64,000 bases of DNA from Daphnia pulex (lineage: Eukaryota; Arthropoda; Branchiopoda; Diplostraca; Daphniidae). How positions within the stretch are numbered: the first letter of the stretch is position 1; each line of letters begins with the position of its first letter. Shown in pieces: positions 12,701 through 24,541 of the stretch. The notes beneath the pieces were generated by a model, which was not told the DNA's origin, ran no database searches, and worked only from the letters and a program-made list of their open reading frames with translations. Made by a program: the position numbers and the translations under genes. The stretch lies in contig NC_060019.1 in the NCBI RefSeq assembly GCF_021134715.1, forward strand, positions 7,812,001 through 7,876,000. The letters run 5' to 3'.

Positions 12701-14313
12701 AAGATTTGGGAAATTAAGATGAATCAAGTTGGTATATACCTGTCCGGCCAGCTTGAGGTTGGTGATGCGCGGAATGTCGGGTAAAGGCTTGTGATCCATG
12801 AAAGAAAGGTCTTCAGTGGGGCTACACTGGTCGCCCCACGATTCTAGCTCACGTCGACGTTCTTCCATCTTCATCTCCCGTTTCTCGGCTTTCAACTCCT
12901 CGCGTCGTCGCTCGCGATCCTCGTAGCGCTCCAGGGTTTCCACATCATCAATAGCTGTTTTTGTCTTCATTCGACGTCCACGTGGCTTGCTTTCCTTCCA
13001 CTCCGGTGCTATTTCTTTCCCTCGCGATGAATTTGCAACCACTTCTTCCTTGGCCTTCCGCTTGACAGAGACAGACTTCCTTTGCTCATCTTGACTTGCT
13101 TTGAGATTTAGAATCTCCTCTTTCAAAACATTTTGTCGTTTTTCTAGTTCAAATTTTCGCTCGTAAAGTTCTCCTAAATAGGTTTTCAGTGCATCCGTAT
13201 ATTCGATATTGGCTTTTATCGCTTCAAGCAAATGACTGGTTTGCATGTTCGACTCTTGGTCAACGCCATCCTAGATAGAGTAAAAAGAATAAAGGTACAC
13301 ATTTTGAACATGCTGACACCACCATTTAAAATGTTGATATAGTTTAAGAGAAAAAGTTTCTCTACCTCGACTAAAACGTCATCAAATGTAGGACCTTTCT
13401 GACGTTGTGCTTCAAAGAGCTCAAAATCCAATTGTTGAATGTTGACAAGGTCACGGTAATCGTACTTGGAGAACACATCCTAGAGAAATATACAACAAAA
13501 TATTAATATATCGATCGATGTGGGACACATTTTGCACACGATTCTCAAACTTTTTTAGGCATATAAATACGATACATTTTTAAAATCCGTAACTCGAGTA
13601 TTCTTACCTCATCACCGTCAACACTTTCCGAGAAAGTCGGTACATATTGGAGATCCACATCGAGATTCAAACCCAAATTCGATTCTTCAAATTCAATCTA
13701 AAGAAAATATTCAATAAAATATCCATAAATTGTATAGAAATGAGAGAGTCATTTCACAAATTATTCTCAAACGCTTTCAACATAATTAGAACAATACATT
13801 ATACACAAGTTAAAAGTTACTTCTTCAAGTCCAATTGCAGGGACCGTCTGCCCAATTGGGGGATCCTGATACAAATCTCCTTTTGTACTCTCTGCTGAAT
13901 TGCCATCAAACAGGAAGCTCTCCAATTCCAACAACACGTCACCATTCAACACCTTAAAAAATATTCAATATAAAAACAATTTGTTATCAATACATTACTG
14001 CAGACCTCATTCTGGAACACTTTTGCATCTACTAGAACAACTTTGAAACACACATGCTACATTCCTGTTTGGAGTGTTTGACTATAGGTTACAACTTCGG
14101 CAGCTGCAAAAGGAGCATCCACACAGTACTGCAATACCAGTCTAAATATACTTACAATCAGAAGATTGTCTCAACTGTAATTACCTCATCTGGGTTCTCC
14201 TGTCCATGGATTAACAAACACAGAGTACGGTCTATAAGTATTTCTGTGTCGTCTAAGGTTTCCACTGTGAAAATTTCATCTGGATTGAAGGGTAAGTCGC
14301 AGACGTCCTCCAT
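9761..14313 (-). CDS. BAZ2/Toutatis-like chromatin-remodeler subunit, copy A
   Basis: Probable nuclear partner of an ISWI-type ATPase. Start at 14313 (MEDVCDLPFNPDE), after a TTTAG acceptor. Several short acidic exons follow, then a lysine/arginine-rich coiled coil (13246-12750; ERYEDRERRREELKAEKRE) leading into a DDT domain (LADILMVYEFLHTFGETLGFD, near 12660). WHIM-like motifs come next: QDRFRRRLWILPHAGGVYLE (near 11720) and GWWRIVDPEQ with LHPRGVREKE (near 11000). An acidic run of aspartates (near 10220) precedes a complete PHD finger, CxxC-x9-CxxC-x4-HxxC-x14-CxxC (9925-9795). The protein stops 13 residues after the PHD finger, so the bromodomain that follows it in BAZ2 proteins is absent; no N-terminal TAM/MBD-type domain is evident either. 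About 11 exons. Family assignment is strong from the domain order; orthology to tou is inference. Confidence 0.85.
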
Positions 14314-16672
14314 CTTCAGTCTAAACCAGAATAAATAATTTAACATAGGAGACAAAAGTAAGTAGAAAAAAATAAACTACTAGGCATGATCATAAGCACA
14401 AACCCCACATAACAAGAATCCTCTTTAGTCTAAGGACAAAGCACAACAGACTTATTGCTCAGCTGGCAAGATTGTTGGCAAACCTTATTGACCAGAAGTG
14501 TGAAAGAAACTGAAACTGGGTGTTCCCTCTTAAACTTACACCCCAGAAATGGAAAAAAAATAAGACCTGAATCACTGGAAAACAACAAATCTTTACTTAC
14601 AAAACTTGCTGGCTAAAATTTAGCACCAGCTAGCACTTAAGACACGCAAAAAATTCTTCACACACCAGAAAGAATGCTCAATGTCTAACTCCAATTTATC
14701 ATAGAAAATGAAATTCCGGCAAACTCTGAATGCAACACAATCCTCTGAAGTTCAAACTACCATGAAACTACGTTAAAATATGAATATAAAAAACGCAATT
14801 GAAAGTTGAAACGTTGGTTGAGTTGTGTGTGTGGTGTGGGCTAAACGCCTAAACCATGGCCTACTTAACTGCTAGGCCGACGTTCGAGCTATATCCCCTT
14901 AGTGTAACTTTTTACACCCCATCCCCCTTCGTTCGTCCCCCAGCCGGTACACAGCACCTCTAGCGGTCAGATCATGCTTGAATGGATATTTACTATCCTT
15001 GCTGGAAATCTGACCGCTAGAGGTGCTGTGTACCGTCCAGTTTTAAAGAAGGGGATGGGGGGGGGGGGAAAGTTACACTAAGGGGATATAGCTCGAACGC
15101 CGGCCTAGCAGTTAAGTAGGCCATGGGCCCATGGCTAAACAAAGTGCCAGCAATTTCATTTTGATCATCACTCACCAGATGTTTTTCTTTTTTCATAGCT
15201 TCATGACGTCGTGAATTAGAGATATTCCGTCTGATAATAGAATCAATAAAATCATGTTTTTTTTTAATGAATTAGCAATATGAAGATCCGTTTTATCCAG
15301 CAGCGGTTTATTTTCTCACACGATTTTGGATGTAACACGAAAACACTCGCGAAAACAAAATAATATTTGTTTTGTTTTTTTTCCGTTTGGAGAAAATAAA
15401 ACGGTTTGTATATAATTGTCGTCTATTTAATGGGCCTATAATCCGCTGTGGGAGTGTCCGTGGATAAACTTTTGCGTGTGAGGTTTCACCTGACGTGTCC
15501 ATTTAGCGCTATAAGCTTTTATTTGATACATAGCGGTTCCCCATCAGCAGCCAAAGAGAAGAAAAAAAAATATGCTGCATGGAAATAGACAATGGCGCTC
15601 GTGCTAATGCCCATAGTATATCAAAATCTATATAGACCCCGATGTGTTTACAGCTCGGACCTATATACACAGCACGCATAAAGACATTACCCACATATTG
15701 TGGCTAATAATCTTGACAGAGAAATAAATGCGGATCTAGGTAGCTATATCTCTCTATATACCAAAATATATAAGTTATTAAACAATATTTAAACAATATC
15801 TGCGGATGTTAGTCGGCCGGCAATAACACACGCCCTCCTTCTGGCTCTACTGCTGTGGGTCATGGGTGCCACCCCTCCTTTTTCGCTGCATCGCACGAGT
15901 CATGACACGAATTATACGCGTTTATCACGGAATTAAAGACTATATATTTAGCTATCATGGTTTTAATCCATTCCTTTTTTCTTCCGCATCTCTTATCATA
16001 CCGCACGCCCACGCTATTTGAAATAGACATAATATACCTTGTAATATATACAGTTGGAATATAAAAATATCCGCACACAACCGGCCAGCCGGAAATGATC
16101 GCCGACGTTCGCGCCAAGCCAGCAACTTGTTCGTGCACGCAACAATAACCGCAAAAATAAAAATAAATACACGCCTTTTTCTTATTAGATGATGATGATT
16201 TTTTTTCTTTTTGAGAATTTTCTGATTGAATTAAACAATTTCGTTACGATTTTTGGACGACATTTGCTGTCAATAATTTTAAAGAGATTTCGAAAGGGTG
16301 ATGTAAAAGTTAGAATGGCCATATAGAGTTACATCATCAGCCATCAGGTGAAATTGTAAATATTTTTTGGCCCTTCCACAATATAATGAGATATACTCGT
16401 CTCCCCCTCCCCATCGATTTAGAATTGCATGACACAAATTAAGGAATATCTCATGCGAGGTCAACTGGTGTATTTCTCCCTCAACAAAACTCTACTTAAA
16501 AAGCCGCCGATGCCGCCCACACCACAAAAAGTAAAGTTTTGTATAAAGTAAACAACAAGACAACAATAAAGAAAGAAAGAAAAGGCAAGTATGTAAGTAA
16601 AAGCTGAAAACTTCATTAGAAAATTAATGAAATCAATAGAAACAAAAACGACCATAAAATAGGGTTAATAAT
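14314..16672. other. Intergenic region between the two BAZ2-like copies
   Basis: Upstream flank of copy A and spacer before the second duplicated block. It contains the foldback element listed separately. The rest is AT-rich with short TATA-type low-complexity runs near 15740-15800. No credible exon or RNA gene seen. Confidence 0.5.
14854..15126. mobile_element. Foldback / MITE-like inverted-repeat element
   Basis: Near-perfect inverted repeat. The left arm runs from CCATGGCCTACTTAACTGC (14854) through CTATATCCCCTTAGTGTAAC to GCACCTCTAGCGGTCAGAT (about 14972). The right arm is its reverse complement, from ATCTGACCGCTAGAGGTGC (about 15008) to GCAGTTAAGTAGGCCATGG (15126). The loop is about 35 bases. 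Arms are about 119 bases with a few mismatches, including a G-run expansion near 15057-15068. No coding capacity; fits a nonautonomous inverted-repeat element. No second copy seen in this window. Confidence 0.75.
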
Positions 16673-17255
16673 GTGCTAACGTTACTAGGCTACGTTACCT
16701 ACATACTGACGACTTAAAAAAGACATATCATAGTGAACGTGAATAGCCTAGTGGTTAGAGCGTCTGGAAAAAAAGGAATGAATGATGTAGACTCAGTGTG
16801 CCACTGTGTTCAACTGTCGGTACGTGTCCGGCACGTACGAGTCTCAAATGTACGCACTCTAATTTATGAGAGAATCGAGGAGGAAAGGCGGTGAGGGGTA
16901 CATGCGGGGCAGGATTACGTGCGTTTGGGCGTGGGCAGCACTGAATGTGGGTCATGCCTGTACTTGCTATCGAATTGAATTTGATCGAAATACAGAGTGT
17001 GGGCATACTAAAAATTTACCACAGGAAAAACGTTCGGTTTTTATTTATTATTTCAGATTCTAAAAAACATTACAAAATAAACATTTTTCAAATACATATT
17101 TTCCAAATTATATCCATTTTATATAATTAGTCCTATTAGAAAATAACGGGGACGGATCTGAGATGTTTATCCATGTCAGTGTTCAAAACCATGCAAACGC
17201 AAAACTTTTTTTTCAACTTTTAATTAATTTTAAATTATTAATTATTGGGACTATA
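16673..17255. repeat. Duplicated flank R2, copy B
   Basis: Second copy of the R2 block, 3' of BAZ2-like copy B. It agrees with copy C (25212-25790) at sites where copy A differs, for example GACTCAGTGTGCCACTG near 16790 and 25325. Confidence 0.8.
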
Positions 17256-17769
17256 ACAATACTATAACAAAAATTTTTTTTTGTCGATTTCTACGCCGTC
17301 AGGAGCAGGCGTGAAACCTTATGGAGAATTCCTACAGGGTCGCCGGTCGCTTTACCATAGTCTCTATCACTCTGCCACGGAATTTTAAAAAATATAAATA
17401 TGTTAAACAAAGATATTTTGATTATTTATCAGACAAGAGAACATTTCGAAAACTGTTAACATTTTAAAGAAATTTTTGAATGAAAGATGTCAAGACGAAA
17501 ATACATACAAAAATACAAGCAAATCGAATAAAGAAGAACGAATAGTGTTTGCATTGCGTATATAGATACGCATAACCGTATTTTCCGAAAGGGTGTGAGT
17601 TTGGTCAGGATGCGAATGTAAAATTTAAATGCATGGGACAAATAAATTATGGCAAGTGATGCTCACTTGGTGGGCAAATTTTTTAAATACAAACGTCACG
17701 TGTCTTTTACATGTGTCTTTTTTTAAGTATAAAGGGAAGACGGAGAGACAATAGTGGGCTTTGGCATTT

Positions 17770-20700
17770 TTAGGGTAGCATCTTTATGGTAGCTTTGTTA
17801 CGGCACTCGTAACAGAACCAGTCGCCAACTGGGATGTTATCCATGGGTGGCCGGAAGCAGTAGGTATGGTAACCTTTGTTACATCCGTCGCATAACAACA
17901 GTTGGTCCTCTTTATCGCCACTGTGGCAAAATTGGCAGCTGGCCTTCACGATCGATTTGTCCCAGGCCACGGATGTTTCCAGAACGTAAAAGCACATGGA
18001 GACCTGGGCGGCCGTTTCGCAGCGTTTGACGGCCTCTCGCCATGTCAGCAGGGCTTTGGGCGGCTCGCTGGACGGGCAAGAGCCGGACAGGACGCTCTGA
18101 ACCAGATCGCTTTTGCTCTGACCGAGAGGAGCTTTCAGGTAACGACGTTCGATGGCCAGTTCGACGCTCAACAGCCTTTCTTTGGCCAGCTGTATGGGGT
18201 TAACTCTTTCGTCTTCGTCATCGTCATCATCAGACGACGTGTCTCCGGGCGTGCGGATTTTCAAATTCATCTCAGAAGTGGCCCGGGCGGGCAATTTCCA
18301 GCGTTTCCCTTTGACTTGCATGCTGGCAGAGGCCACGCGATCTTCCAGGGCTTCGATCTGTTCCAGCAGGAGAATGTCACCCCGCAGAGACGTCTCTCTC
18401 GACCACGAACCTTCCGCATCCGGCAAAGCGGCTCCGCCCACCAGTTTGACCTCGTCGGCGTTGCGCAGTTCCTTCAGCAGCAAATGTTCGGGATTGCCCT
18501 AGATGACGAAACAACGTTCAAAAGTTGAAAATGCGAAACCCGACAACTTTCAATTGTCTTCTTAATGATTCTAGTGGCAGAAGTTGAAGCCATTAGGGAC
18601 AAGACGCAGCCATTAAACACAAGGTGCACTCGTGCAAACGCAAAAACGCAAAACGGCGGAGATGAAAACCAAAACTTACATGGCCGTGATGGTCCTTTTC
18701 CGTATGCTGACGGACGAAGAACAGACAATGAGAAACAGAATGACAGAAACAAAACAAAGCTATACCTAAGTGGCCTGCCATCTTTACCAACTTATTTTCT
18801 CTTAAAAAACGGGGCGAGACGGGACGGGGGGTTGAAAGAAGCAATCAAAAAAGAAACAGTGAGGAAAGAGGACTCAAATTTAAAATGGATTACCTTCAAA
18901 CACGATTCGCGAGCTAAGTCCATAAATCGTGTCAACATCCAGCTGAGCTCCTTCTCGCGAACGCCTCGAGGATGTAGCGATTCGACGTAAGTTTTGACTT
19001 GTTCCGGATCGACGATCCGCCACCAGCCACGGGTCATTTCTGCAATAAGTTAAATTTATGGCGTCATTTTAGTGACGGGTTCTTTGTTTAATAATGATAA
19101 AAAGTAAAACAACAAAATAGATGTGACTAACCTTCCGGAATAGGTTGCATTATAATTTCCTCAGCCTCTTCCTTGGCCGCTTCTTCTTTCTTTGAGACAC
19201 GACCTTCACCTTCGTCTTCGGCGTCCGAGCCGAAACGATCCTTGCCCTGGTTGGCGGATGAATGGCCATCGCATGGACTGTGGGGGAAGAGGCTGAACCA
19301 CAGAGCCGGAAGAGCTTCCTGTGCCCCTTCTTCCTTTTTCAGAACGACCTCGGCTGTGACTGGTATCATTCCCTTGTTTTCTTCACTCTTGACAGCGGTG
19401 GCCGTCGTTGCTTCTTCGACCAACTCCGTTTTAACGGCCGGTTGGTCCACTTCCATTGGTTCCTGAAGACTAGGAGTTTCTTTATCTTCTGGTTCAATTT
19501 TTGGCACAGGCAGAGTCGGTTTAGGCTCATCAGAGATCGGCTCGCTTTTGACTGGTGGGAATTCCGGCATGGGCTCGTCGCCGTTGCGCTGAGGGCCGAT
19601 TGGAGGGGCGGGTTTGCCGTCCCAGGTGCCCAGTAGCCCGGCGTTGGCTTCTCCGGACTCTAGAGCTTCGAGGTAGACGCCGCCAGCGTGCGGCAAGATC
19701 CACAAACGTCGCCGGAAGCGATCCTGGCCCATATTGAGCGCTCGCAATTGCAAATCGGACAAGGCTAACTGAGTCAACATTTGGGCACTTTGCCGGCCTA
19801 AACGTTCAATCTTCCGTTTCAACTCCTCCACAGGAAGATTTTCCTCTTCACCCTGTTAATTAATGAAGGATTTTTAAGTTTTTGGTTGCCCATTATTTAT
19901 TCAACGGTGAAATATTTTTTACCTCATCGCCTTGATCTGCATTGTCGTCGGCTTCACCCCCACTGTCTGCATCCGCCTCTTCCGGAATGCGATGCTTTTT
20001 AGAATGAAGCGTTTTGAGCTTCTCAATTTTCATGTCCACGATCAAGCGATCTCTGTTAATCATTAAAAAAAAAATGAAATTGCAAACTTGAAAGTAATTA
20101 AGTTTGGAAAATAAATAAATGTCGTACCTTCTGGCCGTGTTCTGACCCTCGATGGCACCTTCGATTTGACCAATGACGGCCTTGTTCTGGAGTAATTCGT
20201 TGACCATAAATCCCAAAATGGCCGCCTTTTGGGTGGGATTGAGTGATAGGAAAGGCTTGCGTTTAAGCCACTCGGACATGAGGAAGGCTTCCGTGTCCGG
20301 ATATTCACCGGCGGCCAGCTTCAGAGGGCTGGACGTGATCTGGTCGGAGGTCGGCATTGTCACGTCACCCAATCCGTTGGCTTCCAAGTAGATGCGCAAT
20401 ATCTCGCTAACGTTGGTCGTCGTAATGTCGGTCTGCTTCAGCATCTGTCCCAAAAGGGTCGTGTAACTGTTGGGATGCGGAATGCCCGGATCTTCAACGC
20501 AATAAACCAGCAAGTGTGTCATGACCAAAAGCAGTTCCTCCTCGGCTTCGCTGTCGTAGAGCAGGGCTCTCTGGAGACAGTCCAGCGACGGCAGACTCTC
20601 CATGTCAAAGCCCAGCGTTTCGCCGAACGTGTGAAGGAACTCGTAGACCATCAGGATGTCTGCCAGGGCCTGAATCATCAACCGTGATGGATTAGTTTGG

Positions 20701-22471
20701 GGTGAAGGGGAAGATTTGGGAAATTAAGATGAATCAAGTTGGTATATACCTGTCCGGCCAGCTTGAGGTTGGTGATGCGAGGAATCTCCGGTAAAGGCTT
20801 GTGATCCATCAAGGATGTGTCTTCGGTGGGGCTTTGGGATTGGTTGTCTCTTTCGATAGCTGTAGCTTCGTCACACAAGCCTGGCTGTATGACCAATTTT
20901 CTTGCTTGGGCAAAAGCATCCTATATAAGAGAAAAAAGAATAATAAATTTACATACAAGTGGTACACATTTTGAACATGCTTACACCATCATTTCAAAAG
21001 TTGATATAGTTTAAGAGAAAAAGTTTCTTTACCTCGACTAAAACGTCATCAAATGTAGGACCTTTCTGACGTTGTGCTTCAAAGAGCTCAAAATCCAATT
21101 GTTGAATGTTGACAAGGTCACGGTAATCGTACTTGGAGAACACATCCTAGAGAAATATTCGACAAAATATTAATATATCGATCGATGTGGGACACATTTT
21201 GCACACGATTCTCAAACTTTTTTAGGCATATAAATACGAAACATTTTTAAAATACGTAACTCGAGTATTCTTACCTCATCACCGTCAACACTTTCCGAGA
21301 AAGTCGGTACATATTGGAGATCGCGAGGAATTTCCGGTAAAGGCTTGTGATCCATCAAGGATGTGTCTTCGGTGGGGCTTTGGGATTGGTTGTCTCTTTC
21401 GATAGCTAGAGCTTCGTCACACAAGCCTGGCTGTATGACCAATTTTCTTGCTTGGACAAAAGCATCCTATATAAGATAAAAAAGAATAATAAATTTACAT
21501 ACAAGTGGTACACATTTTGAACATGCTTACACCATCATTTCAAAAGTTGGTATAAATAAAGAGAAAAGGTTTCATTACCATTTGGGATGAACCTTCATCA
21601 TTTTCAGATATTTTTGGTTCATGTGGGAAAACCACTTCAAAATCCAAACCCCATACCTCTTCAAGTAGTATTAAGTCTTGAGCACGAGTATCTTCAATCT
21701 AAAATAAAATATTCTTAATAATCTGCCCAGGGAATTGACTTGAACACAGTTCTTACCTCACAAACTAAGTCGTCACCACATGAAGGGACAGTCTGCCCAT
21801 GTGGGGGCTCCACTTCGAAATTAAAATCCAAAATCAAATTTTCTTCTTCTGCTGATGGACCGAAGAGGAACTTTTCCAATTCCAAGACACTATCAGCATC
21901 AACCTTGAGAAATATTTCATTAAGCAACAATGGGTTATCAATACATTACTGGACCTCATTCTGAAACACTTTTGCATTAACTACTAAAACAACTTTGAAA
22001 CACACATGCTACATTCCTGTTTGACTATAGGTTACACTGTCAGCAGCTGCACAAGGAACATCCACACAGTACGACAATACCTTCTTTAATATACTTACAC
22101 TCAGAAAATTGTATCAACTGTAATTACCTCGTCAGGTTGATCCTGTTCAAGGATTAAAAAACACAGATGAGGGTCTGCAAGAAAATAGGCAGTTGAGCTT
22201 TCACCCATGACAATTTCATCTGGATTTAAGGGGATGTCCCACCCTGTATGGTGACTATCAAAGTCATCGAAACAATCCACCTAAAGAATGTTCAAGATGA
22301 TATCCATTAGTTATAATACATGTAGATGTGGTTTACATCTCACACATCATTCTCATAGTCTTAAGCATATTATAACTATACATTTTCATAACATGGAAGT
22401 TACATTACCAAGGAGAATGATTGGTTGGCTAAATCTTCACCAGCATCACTAACACCAGCAGAGACATCCAT
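17770..22471 (-). CDS. BAZ2/Toutatis-like chromatin-remodeler subunit, copy B
   Basis: Tandem paralogue of 9761-14313. Start at 22471 (MDVSAGVSDAGEDLANQS). Its N-terminal exons align only loosely with copy A (LNPDEI, PHGQTVP blocks). The DDT, WHIM-like and PHD exons are preserved, with a few substitutions in the DDT exon and none noticed after about 20030. The roughly 190-residue basic coiled-coil exon before the DDT domain is absent, replaced by a short exon starting DAFAQARKLVIQPGLCDEA (about 20920-20750). A second version of that short exon lies at 21465-21275 and is fused internally to the copy A exon reading DLQYVPTFSESVDGDE. All exons remain open with plausible splice sites, so it may be expressed. 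Like copy A it ends after the PHD finger with no bromodomain. Either a functional paralogue or a young gene under conversion. Confidence 0.8.
21275..21465 (-). other. Chimeric exon in BAZ2-like copy B
   Basis: The first part reads like the short pre-DDT exon (VIQPGLCDEA, MDHKPLPEIPR). The last part reads DLQYVPTFSESVDGDE, which in copy A belongs to a separate exon (near 13610-13690). The two sequences switch at TATTGGAGATC (about 21318), where copy A continues CACATCGAG and copy B continues GCGAGGAATTTCC. Reading frame is preserved across the join. Confidence 0.75.
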
Positions 22472-22490
22472 CTCCAGTCTAAACCAGGAT

Positions 22491-23612
22491 GAATAATATA
22501 AAATATGAGACAAGGGTACGTAGAAAACAAACAAACTACCAGGCAAAATAAGCAAAAGTCCCACCTAACAAGATTCCTCTCAGAGACCAGAGGCACGACA
22601 AACTAGACTATTTCCTCTGCTGGCCTCGCCACAGCCTACTCAAAACAACATCAACGAACAATTCTCGACTTTATAACCCAGCAAAAAAAAGGGATAGCAA
22701 CACTTCACTAGACTTCACAGTACAAATGCGACACCAAGCAAAAACAAACACGAAAAAACCCGCAGCAATCTACATGAGCCTCCTCTCTTCACGGAGTCAT
22801 CCACACGACTGACCAGCAGTCCAGCACACCCAGTTTTGCCTTGTTCAAAAAATTGTTGTGTTAAGTTTTTCCTATTTAATTGTTACACCAATCGAGAGAT
22901 CTCAGCAAGACCTATCCATTTCTGTTAATTTTTTTTAAGTTTTGATCAATAATTCAGTCGCAATAAAAGTTTTAAATTTTGGGGGAAGAGGTCTAAGGGG
23001 AGGGGGATGAGTCGAAACAAGGAAACTTTGACATGCTCGTTTGGGCATTTATCGTTGTTTTTTTCCCTTAAAATTATGCTTTTTTGGAATCCCCGTAAAA
23101 CAGTGCATCTAGTGATGCATAATAATCAATTTTAAAGGGTGTTTTTATTATGAAAAAATGTAAATGATTAACGCCCAATCAGCTACTAGCAGCTGAAGGC
23201 CATTTTTAATAGCGGGTAATTTGAAAATCTGACGATAAATTTCAAAAAGGTTAAACGGCAGACACACAGCTTAATTACAGTGGTTTTATTATGATGATTA
23301 TAATGAAAAGATTGATGCTAGCGTTGAAGTCATGCATTCATTCAGCACTTTTGCTTATCCGTTTATGGCGCATTATTTCTGATTAATTGAGCCAGCTCGG
23401 GTATATTTCAATATACCTCTTTTGCTGTTCAACTGTGAGCGAGTGACGATAGAAAAACAAATCCGACGGAAAAGAAGAAAAAAAACACACAAAACAAACT
23501 CGTCCATTACCAAATATATATCTCTCTCTTTTCTTTTGCCTTTCCAATCCGAAGCCCCCCGACATCTTGCGCTTTTGTGTGTGTATATAGTCCGCATTCT
23601 CTTCTGTTGCAG
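22491..23612. other. Intergenic, upstream of BAZ2-like copy B
   Basis: 5' flank of copy B, AT-rich. It ends in a pyrimidine-rich run and TTGCAG (23607-23612), which is the acceptor of the plus-strand gene that follows; an upstream exon of that gene is not recognised. Confidence 0.45.
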
Positions 23613-24541
23613 TCAAGAAAGATATTGCTCCCTTTTACCACTCGGCCAGCAGGATCGTTTTCAAATGCCCATCAGCCAAATCGATGCTCATCATTGGTTG
23701 TTGGGGCGAAGCTCGGAGATCAAGTGGAGCCTTTCCTAGTCGTTTACGACGTCACGTGGACCAGAGCTTATCAGGACGACCAACCAGAACCTGGCCCGTC
23801 CACGCCAACCGCCGGTTCATCTGGATCGACCATTAAGAAAGACGGAACTACCAAGAAAGTTCTTCCTGCCACTCACGTCCTGAACCCGATCAGCGGCGGG
23901 TAAGATGCTTCCCTTCTTCTTCTGCTCCCATTAAACATGCGAATACTGATTCTACTGGTTATTTATTTGATATGGCAATCAGGCTCGTATCCGCGGGCTC
24001 CAATGCGGAATCCAGTGCCAATCCACTGGATTCCGCAGTGGATTGGCACTGGATTCAAGATCACCAATAGCAACAGTCGTCAGCCTCGTCCTCTACAAAC
24101 CCGTCCGGAGTAATATAGCGGCGAGTTTTGCTGCCCTCAATCAACTCAATCAAATAAACCCATCCAGCACTTGTGACAAAGACAAAAGTTACAACTACCT
24201 GGACGTACTCTCTCTCAAGCGTTCTTGTGATCTGGTGGACGTTGAGCCGCTCCCCTTCACTCTGGTCTCGGCCAGCGATGGCGTCTGACTCGAAAAAGCC
24301 GACACGGGCAGTGCCCAGTTCACGGCGGTTGCTCTTAATGGCCTAGTGGAAGCATCTAAGCTGGTGTCTCACAAAGATGTATGTTTAAATTTAACTGAAT
24401 CTTCGTCTCGGTGGTTCCCCCTTTATTAATTTCACATCTATTTTCGTTTATTTTATCTAGACGTATGCAACTAGTCATCGTTGGCAACACTTGTTGACCA
24501 TCAATCCTCCCCTGACCATAGTAATGGAACGGTTTCATTAG
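23613..24541 (+). pseudogene. Unrecognised plus-strand gene, last exons, with frameshift and in-frame TGA
   Basis: Three segments joined by good splice signals: exon 23613-23899 (VGAKLGDQVEPFLVVYDVTW, then a Ser/Thr/Pro-rich stretch), a GTAAGA intron, exon 23983-24378, a GTATGT intron, and final exon 24461-24541 (TYATSHRWQHLLTINPP, stop TAG at 24539-24541). Two lesions lie in the middle exon. Bases 24034-24056 are an inverted copy of the preceding sequence, 23 bases long, which shifts the frame; the frames before (SANPLDS) and after (RSPIATVVSLVLYKP) would otherwise be continuous. A TGA at 24286-24288 then interrupts an otherwise open frame that resumes with LEKADTGSAQF. I do not recognise the protein family. 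Its end is duplicated at 7749-7972. Most likely a decayed gene; read-through or assembly error cannot be excluded. Confidence 0.5.
24008..24056. repeat. Perfect 21-bp inverted repeat (hairpin) inside coding sequence
   Basis: Left arm GAATCCAGTGCCAATCCACTG (24008-24028), loop GATTCCG (24029-24035), right arm its exact reverse complement (24036-24056). This looks like a templated inverted duplication. Confidence 0.9.

Larger units (their letters stand above)
8641..14330. repeat. Segmental duplication, copy A (pairs with 16673-22490)
   Basis: Holds BAZ2-like copy A. From about 9130 to 12030 it matches 17139-20040 at a constant offset of 8009 bases, with no difference that I noticed in exons, introns or 3' flank. 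From about 12040 towards 14330 substitutions, exon replacement and indels accumulate. The identity gradient suggests recent gene conversion or unequal exchange at the 3' side of the genes. Confidence 0.85.
16673..22490. repeat. Segmental duplication, copy B (pairs with 8641-14330)
   Basis: Starts with R2 at 16673, without the R1 block that precedes copy A. It is identical or nearly so to copy A over the 3' half of the gene, then diverges: N-terminal exons differ, the basic coiled-coil exon is replaced and one exon is a chimera. Also carries the tRNA-like fragments. Confidence 0.85.
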
